DNA of 64,000 bases from Moraxella osloensis (GCF_001553955.1 NZ_CP014234.1:1426001-1490000); one strand, 5' to 3'; counted from the first letter of the stretch, positions 18,092-28,160 are shown. Made by a program: numbers and translations. The notes: a model not told the origin generated them from the letters alone.

Positions 18092-20338
18092 ATGCGTTTA
18101 TCCCTATTATCATTAGCCGTGCGTTCGTCTTTGGCAGCGAGTACGATTGGCTTATTATCAACCGCGGCGATGGCAGAAGAAGCAAATACCACGGAGGCTG
18201 CCACAGAAACCCTACTCGATGAAATCGTGGTTACTGCAAGTGCGGATGCGTCAAAAACTGGTTTACCGCCCGCCTATCAAGGTGGGCAAGTCGCCACCGG
18301 TAGCCGTATCGGTATTTTGGGTAATAAATCGACCATGGAAACGCCTTTTTCGACCACGGCCTATACCAATGACTTTATTCTGAATAAACAAGCGGATTCT
18401 GTTGGCGATATCCTAAAAAAAGATTCAACGGTGCGTGTGGCTCGTGGCTTTGGTAACTTTCAAGAAGCTTATCTCATTCGCGGATTTGTCACCAACTCTG
18501 ACGATACCATGATGAACGGCTTATACGGCATTATGCCTCGTCAATTTATCGCAAGTGAGCTATTTGAGCGGGTCGAAGTACAACGTGGCGCTAGCACCTT
18601 CCTAAATGGCATAGCGCCTGGGGGAAGTAATAAAGGGGGCACAGTCAATTTACTGCCAAAGCGTGCCACTCAAACGCCGATTCGTCAAGTCACTATCAGC
18701 AGCGAGAATGCCGAAAATGGTAAAATTGCCCTAGACGTGGGACAACGGTTTGGCGCAAATCAAGCGTACGGTGTGCGTGCCAATGTCGCCTATCAAGACG
18801 GCGGTACAGCAGTCGATGATGAAAAAGCCAAATTGGGTTTGGTCGGTTTGGGCTTAGATTATCGACAAGACAACATGCGGTTATCGGCAGATTTGGGTTA
18901 TCAAAATAACGAACTACAAAAAACGCGCACCAATGTCACCTTGTCAGGCTTGACCCGTGTACCCAATGCCGCTGATGCCAAAAGCAACTGGTCGCAACCG
19001 TGGAGTTATTCAAATGAAAAAGATGTGTTTGGCACATTACGGGCTGAATATGACCTTAGCCCAAATTTGACTGCGTATGGCGCGTATGGCTTTCGTCATG
19101 GCGAAGAAGAGAACTCGCTCGCTAACTTGACGGTCACTAATCTAAATGGCGATGGCACCACCTATCGCTTTGACAATGCCCGTGAGGATGACATTAACAC
19201 AGGCGAAATCGGTATCCGTGGGAAACTGACCTCAGGCAAAATCAACCATAACTGGGTAGTGTCTGGCAATATCTATAAAGCACAGACAAAAGCACCTTAT
19301 CAATTTGATTGGCAAAACACGCTGACGACCAATTTATATCACCCAACCTCGTACGCCAAACCCAGCTGGTCAGCGGCGGCGCTAGCAGGTGGCGATATCG
19401 ACCATCCTACCAAGACAGGCGAAACCACGCTCACCAGTGTGGCATTGGCAGACACCCTAGCCTTTATGGATGATAAACTTCAAGTGACCTTGGGGGCAAG
19501 ACACCAAACCATTGAAGACGAAAGTTTTAACCCCACCACCCAAGCCAGTAATGGCAAATATAAAGAAAGTAAAACCACGCCTGCGTTTGCCCTATTATAT
19601 CGCCCTAGCGATGAATGGTCAGTCTTTGCTAACTATATGCAAAGCCTCAGCAAAGGCGAAACTGCCCCACTCACCACCACCATCGATGGCGTAGCAACTG
19701 AGCTGACCAATGCAGGTCAAGCCATGTCACCGTACGTCACCAAACAAAGCGAAATCGGCGTGAAATACGACCGCGGCGTTATCGGCGCAGGTCTCACCGT
19801 TTTTCAAACCAACAAGCCGCGTTATACTACCGTTGATACTACCTTTGAAGCACATGGCAAAAACCAACATAAGGGCATTGAGCTCAATGTATATGGACAA
19901 CCCACCGCCAATATGCGAGTGCTAGGCGGCGTGACCTTTCTTGATACCCAACAAAAAGACACCGGCAATGATGCCACTGAAGGTAAGCAAGTTATCGGCG
20001 CGGCAAAACACCTGTTGAACCTAGGGCTAGAATATGATTTACCACAACTAGACGGCTTAACCTTAACAGGCGATGTCATCCATACTGGCAAACGTTACGC
20101 CAATGATGCCAACACCCTAAAAGTCGATGGCTACACCACTGTGGATTTGGGCGCAAGATATAAAACCCAACTTGCCGGTAAAGCAGTCACGCTCAAAGGG
20201 GTGATTGCTAACGTCACCGATAAAGACTACTGGTCATCGGTGGGCGGTTATGAAAATACCGCAGGTGACAACGGTGCAGGCTATCTTACCTTAGGTGAGC
20301 CACGCACATTGAAGCTGTCAGCGACCTTTGATTTTTAA
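18092..20338 (+). CDS. TonB-dependent siderophore receptor, FcuA-like
   Basis: A 748-residue outer-membrane ferric-siderophore receptor. A signal peptide (about 1-27, ending AMA) is followed by the TonB-box region (LDEIVVTASAD). The plug domain (about 60-190) includes QADSVGDILKKDSTVRVARG, ERVEVQRGAS and GSNKGGTVNL, and the beta-barrel ends in the outer-membrane terminal Phe (LSATFDF). The PAYQGGQVATGSRIGILGNK opening resembles Yersinia FcuA (ferrichrome). ATG 18092 is chosen; a TTG two codons upstream is the longer reading. There is no N-terminal signalling domain, so it is not a FecA/FpvA-type signalling receptor. Confidence 0.92.
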   Translation: MRLSLLSLAVRSSLAASTIGLLSTAAMAEEANTTEAATETLLDEIVVTASADASKTGLPPAYQGGQVATGSRIGILGNKSTMETPFSTTAYTNDFILNKQADSVGDILKKDSTVRVARGFGNFQEAYLIRGFVTNSDDTMMNGLYGIMPRQFIASELFERVEVQRGASTFLNGIAPGGSNKGGTVNLLPKRATQTPIRQVTISSENAENGKIALDVGQRFGANQAYGVRANVAYQDGGTAVDDEKAKLGLVGLGLDYRQDNMRLSADLGYQNNELQKTRTNVTLSGLTRVPNAADAKSNWSQPWSYSNEKDVFGTLRAEYDLSPNLTAYGAYGFRHGEEENSLANLTVTNLNGDGTTYRFDNAREDDINTGEIGIRGKLTSGKINHNWVVSGNIYKAQTKAPYQFDWQNTLTTNLYHPTSYAKPSWSAAALAGGDIDHPTKTGETTLTSVALADTLAFMDDKLQVTLGARHQTIEDESFNPTTQASNGKYKESKTTPAFALLYRPSDEWSVFANYMQSLSKGETAPLTTTIDGVATELTNAGQAMSPYVTKQSEIGVKYDRGVIGAGLTVFQTNKPRYTTVDTTFEAHGKNQHKGIELNVYGQPTANMRVLGGVTFLDTQQKDTGNDATEGKQVIGAAKHLLNLGLEYDLPQLDGLTLTGDVIHTGKRYANDANTLKVDGYTTVDLGARYKTQLAGKAVTLKGVIANVTDKDYWSSVGGYENTAGDNGAGYLTLGEPRTLKLSATFDF

Positions 20339-20433
20339 TTTTACCCATTGTTAACGTTTGCCATCGGATGAAGCTTGCTTTGTCCGATTTTTATTTGAGA
20401 CTGCCTAAAAAATAAAAGCTAAACAGGAAATAC

Positions 20434-22128
20434 ATGTTCCCCACTACCATGCCCCTTATGACCCTTATCTGGCAACAGCACCGCTTTGCCTTTATCAAAG
20501 TCATCTTGCTCAATCTGCTTAATGCCTTGGTGAATGTCGCTATTATCGCCTTTATTAACCGTTTTTTAATTGCAGCAGCCGGCACTGATAATCCCCTCTT
20601 AGGCAGTTGGCAGATATTAGCGATATTTTTGGTAGCGATTATGGGTTTATTAGCGACAACGTTGATGTCACAGCTTGCCTTGACTAAGTTAGGGCATCGC
20701 TTTGTGTTTGAATTACGTTCGCAACTGATAAAACGTATCTTAGACACTTCAATCGCCCAAATCGAAAAAATCGGTAGTGCCAAGCTGTTAGCCAGCTTAA
20801 CTACCGATGTGCAGTCGATTACCGTGGCGTTTGTACGCTTGCCTGAGCTGGTGCAAGGGGTGATTATTTGCACGGCGACCGCGGTTTATTTGGGGTTTTT
20901 ATCTCTGCCAATGCTGCTTGTGGTCATGGGATGTATTACGCTGACCATTTTTATCAGCAGTAAACTCGTTGGTCATGTGTATGCCCATTTAGCCACATTA
21001 CGAGAAATCAATGATGCACTGTATCAAGATTATCAAGCGGTGATTGATGGACGAAAAGAACTTGCCTTAAATCGTGAACGTGCCAACCGTCTATTTACCC
21101 ATGATTATCAACGCCACGCAAGCGACTATTTCAAGCATATTGTCAAAGCCGATACTTTTCATCTGTCAGCCGTAAGCTGGTCAAATATTATGATGTTTGC
21201 CGTAATTGGGGTGATTTATGCCCTAGCCAATATTTATCATTGGGTAGATACCGCCACCGCCACTACGTTTGCCCTCACCGTATTGTTTATCCAGTCGCCT
21301 CTACTGATGGCGATTGGGGCATTTCCCACCGTGCAAACGGCTAAAGTTGCCTTGGAAAAAATACAATCATTACAGCTTGCCGACTATAGCCCAAATTTTG
21401 ATACCCAAATTTTAACCCCAAATTGGCAAGTCATTACTTTTAAAAATATAAATTATCACTATGACAATAGCGCAAATTTTGGCTTAAAGCATATCAACTT
21501 TACGTTAAAACGCGGCGAAGTGGTGTTCTTAATTGGCGCCAATGGTAGCGGAAAATCCACACTTGCCAAGCTCATCACAGGGTTATATCAGCCTAAATTT
21601 GCGGAAAATTCCGGTATTTTTATCGATAACCAGCCTGTCGCCTCAGAACATTACCCCCATTATCGCCAGTTATTTTCAGCGATTTATAGCGATTTTTATC
21701 TGTTTAAAACTGTGATGGGAAGCGCGCAAAATACGCCCAATGCCGAGTTAATCGATAATTGGCTAGATATTTTAGCCATCAAAGAAAAAGTCAGCGTCAC
21801 CGATAACCAACTTAGCGCCACCGAACTTTCGCAGGGGCAGCGCAAACGCCTTGCCATGCTGCTTGCTGTCGCCGAAGAAAAGTCTATTTTACTGCTTGAT
21901 GAGTGGGCTGCCGACCAAGACCCTGCCTATCGCCGTGTGTTTTATCACCATATTATTCCCATGTTGCAAAAAATGGGCAAAACGCTGTTTATTATCAGTC
22001 ATGATGACAGCTATTTTGAAAAGGCGGATAGATTGTTGATGATGAAAAATGGCGAACTCAGCGAGCTGACCGGTTTGCAACGCGAAAAAGCCAGTCTAGA
22101 TGCCATTACAGTGATTGGTGAGCATTAA
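20434..22128 (+). CDS. Cyclic-peptide/siderophore export ABC transporter, PvdE/SyrD type
   Basis: A 564-residue half-transporter with fused membrane and ATPase domains. Six membrane helices lie in about residues 15-300, followed by the nucleotide-binding domain with Walker A GANGSGKST (about 369), signature LSQGQRKR (about 467) and Walker B ILLLDEWAADQDP. The DEWAADQDP form of Walker B and D-loop is characteristic of the PvdE/YojI cyclic-peptide exporter family, which moves siderophore precursors or peptides out of the cytoplasm. It lies between two TonB receptors and 96 bases after the first. No NRPS or siderophore synthesis gene is present, so export of an imported or modified siderophore, or peptide efflux, are both possible. 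Confidence 0.85.
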   Translation: MFPTTMPLMTLIWQQHRFAFIKVILLNLLNALVNVAIIAFINRFLIAAAGTDNPLLGSWQILAIFLVAIMGLLATTLMSQLALTKLGHRFVFELRSQLIKRILDTSIAQIEKIGSAKLLASLTTDVQSITVAFVRLPELVQGVIICTATAVYLGFLSLPMLLVVMGCITLTIFISSKLVGHVYAHLATLREINDALYQDYQAVIDGRKELALNRERANRLFTHDYQRHASDYFKHIVKADTFHLSAVSWSNIMMFAVIGVIYALANIYHWVDTATATTFALTVLFIQSPLLMAIGAFPTVQTAKVALEKIQSLQLADYSPNFDTQILTPNWQVITFKNINYHYDNSANFGLKHINFTLKRGEVVFLIGANGSGKSTLAKLITGLYQPKFAENSGIFIDNQPVASEHYPHYRQLFSAIYSDFYLFKTVMGSAQNTPNAELIDNWLDILAIKEKVSVTDNQLSATELSQGQRKRLAMLLAVAEEKSILLLDEWAADQDPAYRRVFYHHIIPMLQKMGKTLFIISHDDSYFEKADRLLMMKNGELSELTGLQREKASLDAITVIGEH

Positions 22129-22183
22129 GAATCTATACGACCTGCCCTAAAACCTCGTAACAGCTGATTAAATATCATTGCAA

Positions 22184-22204
22184 ATAAGAATGATTATTGT
22201 TATT
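22184..22204. promoter_or_regulatory. Fur-box-like site upstream of the second receptor
   Basis: The 21 bases at 22184-22204 (ATAAGAATGATTATTGTTAT followed by T) match the Fur consensus. They lie about 60 bases before the receptor start at 22266. Confidence 0.7.
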
Positions 22205-22265
22205 ATTTTCATTAATTTTAACATACTGTAAATTTCTGTAATCATTTATTGTGGCGGGGTCACTT

Positions 22266-24416
22266 ATGCGTTTATCTTTTTTGTCAGTAGCAATACGGGC
22301 GTCTTTAGCAGTAGGTATCAGCCATGTTTTTGCCAGTCAAGTGCTGGCAGACGTTGCAGCCAATAGCGAAGAAGCACCTGAAACCACATTAGATACCTTG
22401 GTCATTCGTAGTGATGCTTACCGCACCACTGCTACCAAGACCGCCCTTGACCCCGAAAAAACCCCCATGAGTTATTCTCGTATCGAGCAAGAGACATTGC
22501 AGCAACGCCAAGCAGACAGTGTGGCGAGTGCGCTGCGTTATGAACCAGGTGTCAGTAGCGAAAGTCGTGGCACGGTCAGCGTGTTTGATGAGTACGAAAT
22601 GCGGGGCTTTAAGAATTTTTCCAACTTTTATGACGGAATGCGGCTGCCGTATGATGGGGCGTGGAATCTGATGCCCCAAGTTGATATCTATGCAACTGAA
22701 GCCGTGGAAGTGCTAAAAGGCTCTACTTCTGCGTTATACGGCTTTAACGAACCTGGCGGTATGGTCAATCAAGTCGCCAAAACCCCAAAAAACACCTCTG
22801 AACACGAAATCAAACTGCGCTTAGGTACCAATAACCTCAAAGAAATCGGCATTGACAGCACAGGTCCTATTAACGATACCACCAATTATCGCCTGGTGGC
22901 ATTAGCCCGTGAAAAAGAAGGACAAATGCAAACGACCGAAGAAAAACGGGTATTAATCAATCCTTCTATCGTATGGAAACCTAACAAAAATGTTTCGGTA
23001 CTTGCCAACATTTATTACCAAGATGACCCACACCAAGTCCCTTCTACGCCGCTACCTGGGGTGGGTACGGTGTATAACGCCAGTTATGGCAAGCTGAAAG
23101 CCGACGCCTATGCCGGCGATAAATGGAACGATTTTAGCAAAAAAGTCTTTATGCCGAGTGAAACGATTAACTGGAAAATCAACGACTTTTTAAAGTTTAA
23201 ACACAGCTTGCGTTATACCGATGCCGATGCTCAACAAAAAAACACCTATCATACCAAAACTGACACAGATTCGCCTTTTATCGATGGTTCGGACAGCATT
23301 CTCACCCGTACTGCTTACACCACCGATGAAAAAATGACCAACTGGGCGACGGATAACCAGTTGGCGTATAGCCTGTTTACCAAGAATAGTTCACACAACT
23401 TGCTATTGGGTGTGGATTATCAAAAAACAGATAGTACCGCCAAATATGCGGATGCGATTTATAGTGGCGTGCCAACGATTGACCTTGCTGACCCCGACTA
23501 CGACCAATTTAGTAAGATTGACCTCAATCTCACAGGCTACCAACTCAGCAACGATATCGAACAATCTCAGTTAGGTGTGTATTTACAAGACGAAATACAA
23601 TGGAAAAAATGGACGGTGGTCGCAGGATTACGCCATGATAACTATAAAAATACCACTATTGCCAAAAGTCCAGGTGTGGCCGACAATACTATTGACTACA
23701 CCGCCAAACACACATCAGGACGGTTGTCGAGCATGTACCAATTTGACAATGGCTTTGCCCCATATGCCAGCTTTTCGCAATCATTTCAGCCTGTGGTAAG
23801 TATGTTTTATAACACAAATGAACCGCTAAAACCCACCACCGCCAACCAAATCGAAGCAGGGGTTAAATACGTTTCGCCCGATAAAGCGACCAAAGCCACC
23901 TTTGCCGCCTATGACATCAAGAAAAAGAACGAACCTCTCAATTCTAGCGACTGGCTCACCGTCACCCAAACCGGCGAAATCACCTCAAAAGGCTTTGAAA
24001 TCTCAGCCGACCATCGCTTTAACAAATGGCTTAATGTCGGGCTAGGCTACGGCTATGTCGATGCCGAAATTACCAAAGACGAATTTCACCCAGAATATGT
24101 CGGTAAGATGCCACAACAAGTCGCCAAGCACAAAGCCAGTCTCTGGGCAGGCATCACCCCAAATAACAAGACCATACTCAATCTAGGCGTTCGCTATCAG
24201 TCAGGCATGCAAATCAATCAGGCAAATTCTGACACCTTGCCTAGCGTGACCTTAGTGGATGTATCGGGCAGTTACCAAATTTCCCCGACCTTGACTGCAG
24301 GGCTAAATGTCAGCAATCTTTTTGACAAAACCTACGTGGGTAGTTGTTATAACCGCAATAATTGCTGGATGGGTGCAGAGCGACAAGCCAGTGTTAGCTT
24401 AACAGCGAAGTTTTAA
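22266..24416 (+). CDS. TonB-dependent siderophore receptor
   Basis: A 716-residue outer-membrane receptor. A signal peptide (about 1-27) precedes LDTLVIRSDAY, the TonB-box region. The plug carries QADSVASALRYEPGVSSESRG, the MRGF motif and AVEVLKGSTSALYGFNEPGGMVN, and the barrel terminates in LTAKF with the final Phe. The SVASALRYEPGV plug motif groups it with FhuA/FoxA-type hydroxamate receptors. ATG 22266 follows GGGG at a good distance, so I do not use the GTG at 22251. It has a Fur-like site upstream and the siderophore-interacting reductase 78 bases downstream, suggesting a shared transcript. Confidence 0.92.
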   Translation: MRLSFLSVAIRASLAVGISHVFASQVLADVAANSEEAPETTLDTLVIRSDAYRTTATKTALDPEKTPMSYSRIEQETLQQRQADSVASALRYEPGVSSESRGTVSVFDEYEMRGFKNFSNFYDGMRLPYDGAWNLMPQVDIYATEAVEVLKGSTSALYGFNEPGGMVNQVAKTPKNTSEHEIKLRLGTNNLKEIGIDSTGPINDTTNYRLVALAREKEGQMQTTEEKRVLINPSIVWKPNKNVSVLANIYYQDDPHQVPSTPLPGVGTVYNASYGKLKADAYAGDKWNDFSKKVFMPSETINWKINDFLKFKHSLRYTDADAQQKNTYHTKTDTDSPFIDGSDSILTRTAYTTDEKMTNWATDNQLAYSLFTKNSSHNLLLGVDYQKTDSTAKYADAIYSGVPTIDLADPDYDQFSKIDLNLTGYQLSNDIEQSQLGVYLQDEIQWKKWTVVAGLRHDNYKNTTIAKSPGVADNTIDYTAKHTSGRLSSMYQFDNGFAPYASFSQSFQPVVSMFYNTNEPLKPTTANQIEAGVKYVSPDKATKATFAAYDIKKKNEPLNSSDWLTVTQTGEITSKGFEISADHRFNKWLNVGLGYGYVDAEITKDEFHPEYVGKMPQQVAKHKASLWAGITPNNKTILNLGVRYQSGMQINQANSDTLPSVTLVDVSGSYQISPTLTAGLNVSNLFDKTYVGSCYNRNNCWMGAERQASVSLTAKF

Positions 24417-24493
24417 TCATATTCATAAATCTAAACAAAGGACTTGTCACCCCACGTCCTTTCCTTATCGCCCTTTAACAAAAATTACATTCT

Positions 24494-25588
24494 ATGCACC
24501 CAGAAAATCTGACTTTATTTGATGACCCCGAAATTGCCGACATCATCGATCACATCAACGAAGACCACAGCGATGATATGAAGCACATGGCGTTAGGCTT
24601 GCTAAACTTAACCAAGGTTCAGCAAAAAACCTTAAAAAATGCGACCTTGCGCCAAATCTATCAACAAGGCTTGCTGTTGGATTTGCAATTTACGCAAAAC
24701 GAGCCACACTTAGACAATCAGCTTTTGGCATTTAGTGAGCCGACCCAAACCCTTGAAAAATTCAACGACCAATATGTCGCCTTATTGCAGCGCAGTGACC
24801 GCAAACAAGGTAAAAAAACCATTGACATCAAGCAGCGTCAATTTTGCCTGCAAAGCGTGGAAGCGGTTAGTCACCATATGTATCGTTTGACAGTGCAAAC
24901 AGATAGCGATTTATCCGATTTGCCGGCAGGTTATGCGTTTTTATTTGATGTCAAACTGCCCGACACCGACCTAAAAAAGCACCCCCGCCCCTACCGCTAT
25001 TATACGCTTCGCAAAGCATGGCAAACTGTGGATGAAAACGGTGAAACGCAAAACCTTGCTTGGATAGATATCTATTGTCATGGAGAAAAAAACGGCGAAA
25101 TCAGTCTTGGCGAAACTTGGGTAAAATCGTTAAAAATAGGCGATATTTTTACCAGTGAGCGAGAATTCCCCGAAAAAATCGATCATCTCGATGTTAATCA
25201 GCCACAGGGACAAAGTCTATTAATCGCTGATGAAACCTCACTGCCGACCGTAGCCAGACTGTTAGAGCAGTGGCAAATGACCGAGCAGACAACACCACCG
25301 ATTGTACTTGCCTTTTTGCAAAGCCCGCTAGATTTGGCTTATTTAGAAGACGTTTTAGCCCAGTATCCTGCAACGGTGTTGCCAATTGTGGCGAATGATA
25401 ACCAACTGCCCCATAAGCAGATTTTTACGACCCTACAAGATTTTTTACAACAACATCCTCACAAAATTGACCACATCTGGGGTGGGCTTGAAGCGACAAC
25501 AACGAAAAAATTGCGTTTGTTATTGGATGAGTTATTACAGTTAAGTCGCGATAATAGCGTACTAAAAGTGTATTGGCGAGCAAGCTAA
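24494..25588 (+). CDS. Siderophore-interacting protein, ferric-siderophore reductase, with DUF2470 N-terminus
   Basis: A 364-residue SIP-family flavoprotein that reduces ferric siderophores in the cytoplasm with NAD(P)H or ferredoxin. Residues of about 10-95 form a DUF2470/heme-utilisation-like domain (IIDHINEDHSDDMKHMA), fused to the FAD-binding beta-barrel (PRPYRYYTLR, the FAD-contact segment, about 156-165) and a C-terminal SIP nucleotide-binding domain (LLIADETSLPTVARLLE, GGLEATTTKKLR). The end K(V)YWRAS is typical of the family. Cytoplasmic iron release is the logical last step of the cluster upstream. Confidence 0.9.
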   Translation: MHPENLTLFDDPEIADIIDHINEDHSDDMKHMALGLLNLTKVQQKTLKNATLRQIYQQGLLLDLQFTQNEPHLDNQLLAFSEPTQTLEKFNDQYVALLQRSDRKQGKKTIDIKQRQFCLQSVEAVSHHMYRLTVQTDSDLSDLPAGYAFLFDVKLPDTDLKKHPRPYRYYTLRKAWQTVDENGETQNLAWIDIYCHGEKNGEISLGETWVKSLKIGDIFTSEREFPEKIDHLDVNQPQGQSLLIADETSLPTVARLLEQWQMTEQTTPPIVLAFLQSPLDLAYLEDVLAQYPATVLPIVANDNQLPHKQIFTTLQDFLQQHPHKIDHIWGGLEATTTKKLRLLLDELLQLSRDNSVLKVYWRAS

Positions 25589-25794
25589 CGGCCACCTCGG
25601 AATTGGGCAGACAATCAGATGCATACGTGAGTGCTTAGTCGTAACAATTGGTTGTTTGCAGGGTCGCTTGACTGTAGGCAGCGGCCGGCGAATTTTATGA
25701 ACCATTAGCTATTCATCATTTTGTCACGCAACCTTTCTATGATATTTCACAAATTTATCAACGCTCTTGTTTGAGCCTAATTTAGTGAGCGATC

Positions 25795-27876
25795 ATGAAC
25801 TATAAGACCCATCATTATAAAAACCATCATTATAAAAATATCCAAATCAAGCGCATTTGCCTCACCACATCCATGATTGTAGCAAGCATGTCACTTGTTG
25901 CTTGTAATAACAATGATAATGATAGTAATGACCCTAAACCCCAGCAAATCGCTACCAATACGAACCTTAACTTTACTATTCTTGAAACGTCAGATTTGCA
26001 TAACAATGTCATGAGTTATGATTATTACAAGTTGACAGAAGACAAAAGTTTGGGGCTTGAGCGAACCGCAACGCTTATTAATAACGCTCGTAGTGAATCT
26101 ACCAATAATATCTTGCTAGATAACGGTGATACCATTCAAGGTAGTGCTTTAGGTGACTATCAAGCAACAGTGAACCCTGTCAAATGCGACGAAACACTGG
26201 GCATTTATAAAGTTATGAATGACCTAAAGTATGATGCAGGTACGATTGGTAACCATGAATTTAACTATGGGCTGAACTATCTTAATCAAATTACAGGCAG
26301 TCAGTTTAATGTTGATGGCATAACCGCAAGTGCCAGTGCTTGTAAAGGACCTGACTTTCCCTTGGTTTTATCCAATGTCATTAGCGCTCGCAATAATCAG
26401 CCACTGTTTAAGCCGTATAAAATCATTACCAAAACCTTTACGGCAACCACACCAGATGGTAAGACGGTTACCGTACCGCTAAAAATTGGTATCATTGGCT
26501 TTACCACACCCGGTATTATGCAATGGGACAAAAAATGGCTAGACGGTAAAGTCACCACCGCCGGTGCGAAAGAAATGGCAGAAAAATACGTGCCACAAAT
26601 GAAGAATGAAGGTGCAGATGTCATTGTCGCCTTGTCACATGGTGGTATTGATACCTCACCATACAGCCCAACGATGGAAAACGCCAGTTGGCATCTATCG
26701 CAAGTGGCAGGTATTGATGCGATTTTGATGGGACACACACATCAAGTGTTTCCCGATGCTAATAGCAAAGACACCCGCCTAGACCAGGCAGGTATTGATA
26801 AAGTTAATGGCTTATTAAACAACGTACCTGCGGTCATGCCAAGTTTTTGGGGCAAAGGGTTAGGGGTCATCAAATTGAATTTAACCTTTGATGGCAAAAA
26901 ATGGGTCGTCAATAAAAACAATACCAAAGTGGAAGTGCGTACTATCCAAAATGCTGATAAAACTTTTGTAGCAGCTAACCCGCGAGTGGCTCAATTAATT
27001 CAGGCAGAACATAATGCCACTATTAATTATGTCAAAACGCCAATCGGTACATCCGATTTCTCAATGACTTCTTACTTTGCTGATGTGGGTGATGTGTCAG
27101 CGATTCAAGTGGTCAACCAAGCCCAAGCCAATTATATCAGCGATTATATTAACGCCAATTTGCCACAATATAAAAATATCCCTGTCTTATCAGTAAGTGC
27201 CCCATTTAAAAGCGGATTTGCAGGGGGTTCAGATTATACGGATGTCGCGCAAGGCAATATCGCCATTAACAATGCGGCTGATTTATACCTGTATCCAAAT
27301 ACCGTGTTTGCAGTAAAAATACAAGGCAGTGATATCAAAAAATGGCTAGAGAATTCTGCCAAACGCTTTAATCAAATAAACCCAAGCCTTACTACGCCAC
27401 AAGCGTTAATCAGCACTTTTCCTGGGTACAACTTTGATATGTTTACCTCACCCGATGTGCAATATGAAATTGATGTGACTAAACCTATCGGTAGCCGTAT
27501 CCAAAACTTAACCTACAAAGGCAAGCCGATTGAAGACAACGCGCCATTTATCATCGCAACCAATAACTATCGTGCATCAGGTCTAAAGGAATACTACAAT
27601 ATCAATAGTACCAATGTAGTTGAATCCCCTGATGCCAATCGTGATGTGCTGATTAACTACATCAAAGTGGCTAAGAATTTATCATTAACCAGTAATGGTA
27701 GCAGTCGTAGCTGGCGGTTTGTCAAAGTAAAAACAGCGGGTCCTGTAACCTTTAAATCGAGTGCAAACAAAATTGACTTTGCCCAAAAAGCAGGATTAAC
27801 CAATATTAGCGTCGTAAATAATGACGATGGTTCAAATAAAGGCTTGGCAGATTATGCGATAGATTTATCAAAATAA
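25795..27876 (+). CDS. CpdB-like 2',3'-cyclic-nucleotide 2'-phosphodiesterase/3'-nucleotidase lipoprotein
   Basis: A 693-residue extracytoplasmic metallophosphoesterase. The basic N-terminus is followed by a signal segment ending in the lipobox LVAC (Cys about residue 37). Metal ligands are visible in LETSDLHNN (D-x-H), DNGDTIQG, GNHEFNYG and HGG/GHTHQVF. The C-terminal 5'-nucleotidase domain carries the substrate-stacking segment (TNNYRASG). It scavenges extracellular nucleotides. The extreme N-terminus is encoded by a 15-bp tandem duplication (HHYKN twice), so the true start could be further inside. It ends at a terminator at 27908. Confidence 0.88.
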   Translation: MNYKTHHYKNHHYKNIQIKRICLTTSMIVASMSLVACNNNDNDSNDPKPQQIATNTNLNFTILETSDLHNNVMSYDYYKLTEDKSLGLERTATLINNARSESTNNILLDNGDTIQGSALGDYQATVNPVKCDETLGIYKVMNDLKYDAGTIGNHEFNYGLNYLNQITGSQFNVDGITASASACKGPDFPLVLSNVISARNNQPLFKPYKIITKTFTATTPDGKTVTVPLKIGIIGFTTPGIMQWDKKWLDGKVTTAGAKEMAEKYVPQMKNEGADVIVALSHGGIDTSPYSPTMENASWHLSQVAGIDAILMGHTHQVFPDANSKDTRLDQAGIDKVNGLLNNVPAVMPSFWGKGLGVIKLNLTFDGKKWVVNKNNTKVEVRTIQNADKTFVAANPRVAQLIQAEHNATINYVKTPIGTSDFSMTSYFADVGDVSAIQVVNQAQANYISDYINANLPQYKNIPVLSVSAPFKSGFAGGSDYTDVAQGNIAINNAADLYLYPNTVFAVKIQGSDIKKWLENSAKRFNQINPSLTTPQALISTFPGYNFDMFTSPDVQYEIDVTKPIGSRIQNLTYKGKPIEDNAPFIIATNNYRASGLKEYYNINSTNVVESPDANRDVLINYIKVAKNLSLTSNGSSRSWRFVKVKTAGPVTFKSSANKIDFAQKAGLTNISVVNNDDGSNKGLADYAIDLSK
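25810..25839. repeat. 15-bp tandem duplication in the cpdB-like start region
   Basis: CATCATTATAAAAAC at 25810-25824 is repeated at 25825-25839 (final base differs). It encodes the repeated HHYKN pentapeptide before the signal peptide. Confidence 0.85.
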
Positions 27877-27907
27877 TCGCTAAGAAACTTGTATTTCATT
27901 TATTTTT

Positions 27908-27936
27908 AAAAGTGTGGTAGTTGCCACACTTTTTTT
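27908..27936 (+). terminator. Terminator after the cpdB-like gene
   Basis: Ten-bp stem AAAAGTGTGG / CCACACTTTT with a six-base loop, followed by a run of T. It lies 32 bases after the stop codon. Confidence 0.88.
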
Positions 27937-28093
27937 ATCTCATCAAGCATCCAACCGTGCAACGACCAAGCTTTGACATGCCATCCTTCTTACGTTTATA
28001 CCGGATTTTACGACGATTCTGTTTTGTTATTTGTTTTTCATGAGGGTAGTGCCTCAGGTTTTTAAGTCTCCGATAATACCCTGTATAAAACAT
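27935..28093 (-). CDS. Possible small basic ORF downstream of the rRNA operon
   Basis: An uninterrupted 52-codon frame on the minus strand starts with ATG 28093 and encodes a strongly basic, Tyr- and Arg-rich peptide (YYRRLKNLRHYPHEKQ, KQNRRKIRYKRKKDG). I recognise no family. It lies just beyond the rRNA terminator and runs into the terminator of the convergent cpdB-like gene. It could be a remnant of a transposase or RNA-binding protein, or chance. No ribosome site is obvious. Confidence 0.25.
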   Translation of the reverse strand: MFYTGYYRRLKNLRHYPHEKQITKQNRRKIRYKRKKDGMSKLGRCTVGCLMR

Positions 28094-28117
28094 CTTAAGA
28101 ACCCACAAAGCAAAAAA

Positions 28118-28147
28118 ACACCCCCTTTAAACGAATAAAGGGGGTGA
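28118..28147 (-). terminator. rRNA operon terminator
   Basis: On the minus strand CACCCCCTTTA, a loop, and TAAAGGGGGTG are followed by TTTTTTT. The 11-bp GC-rich stem with a long T run lies 14 bases after the 5S gene. Confidence 0.92.
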
Positions 28148-28160
28148 TTTTGGAATAGGG

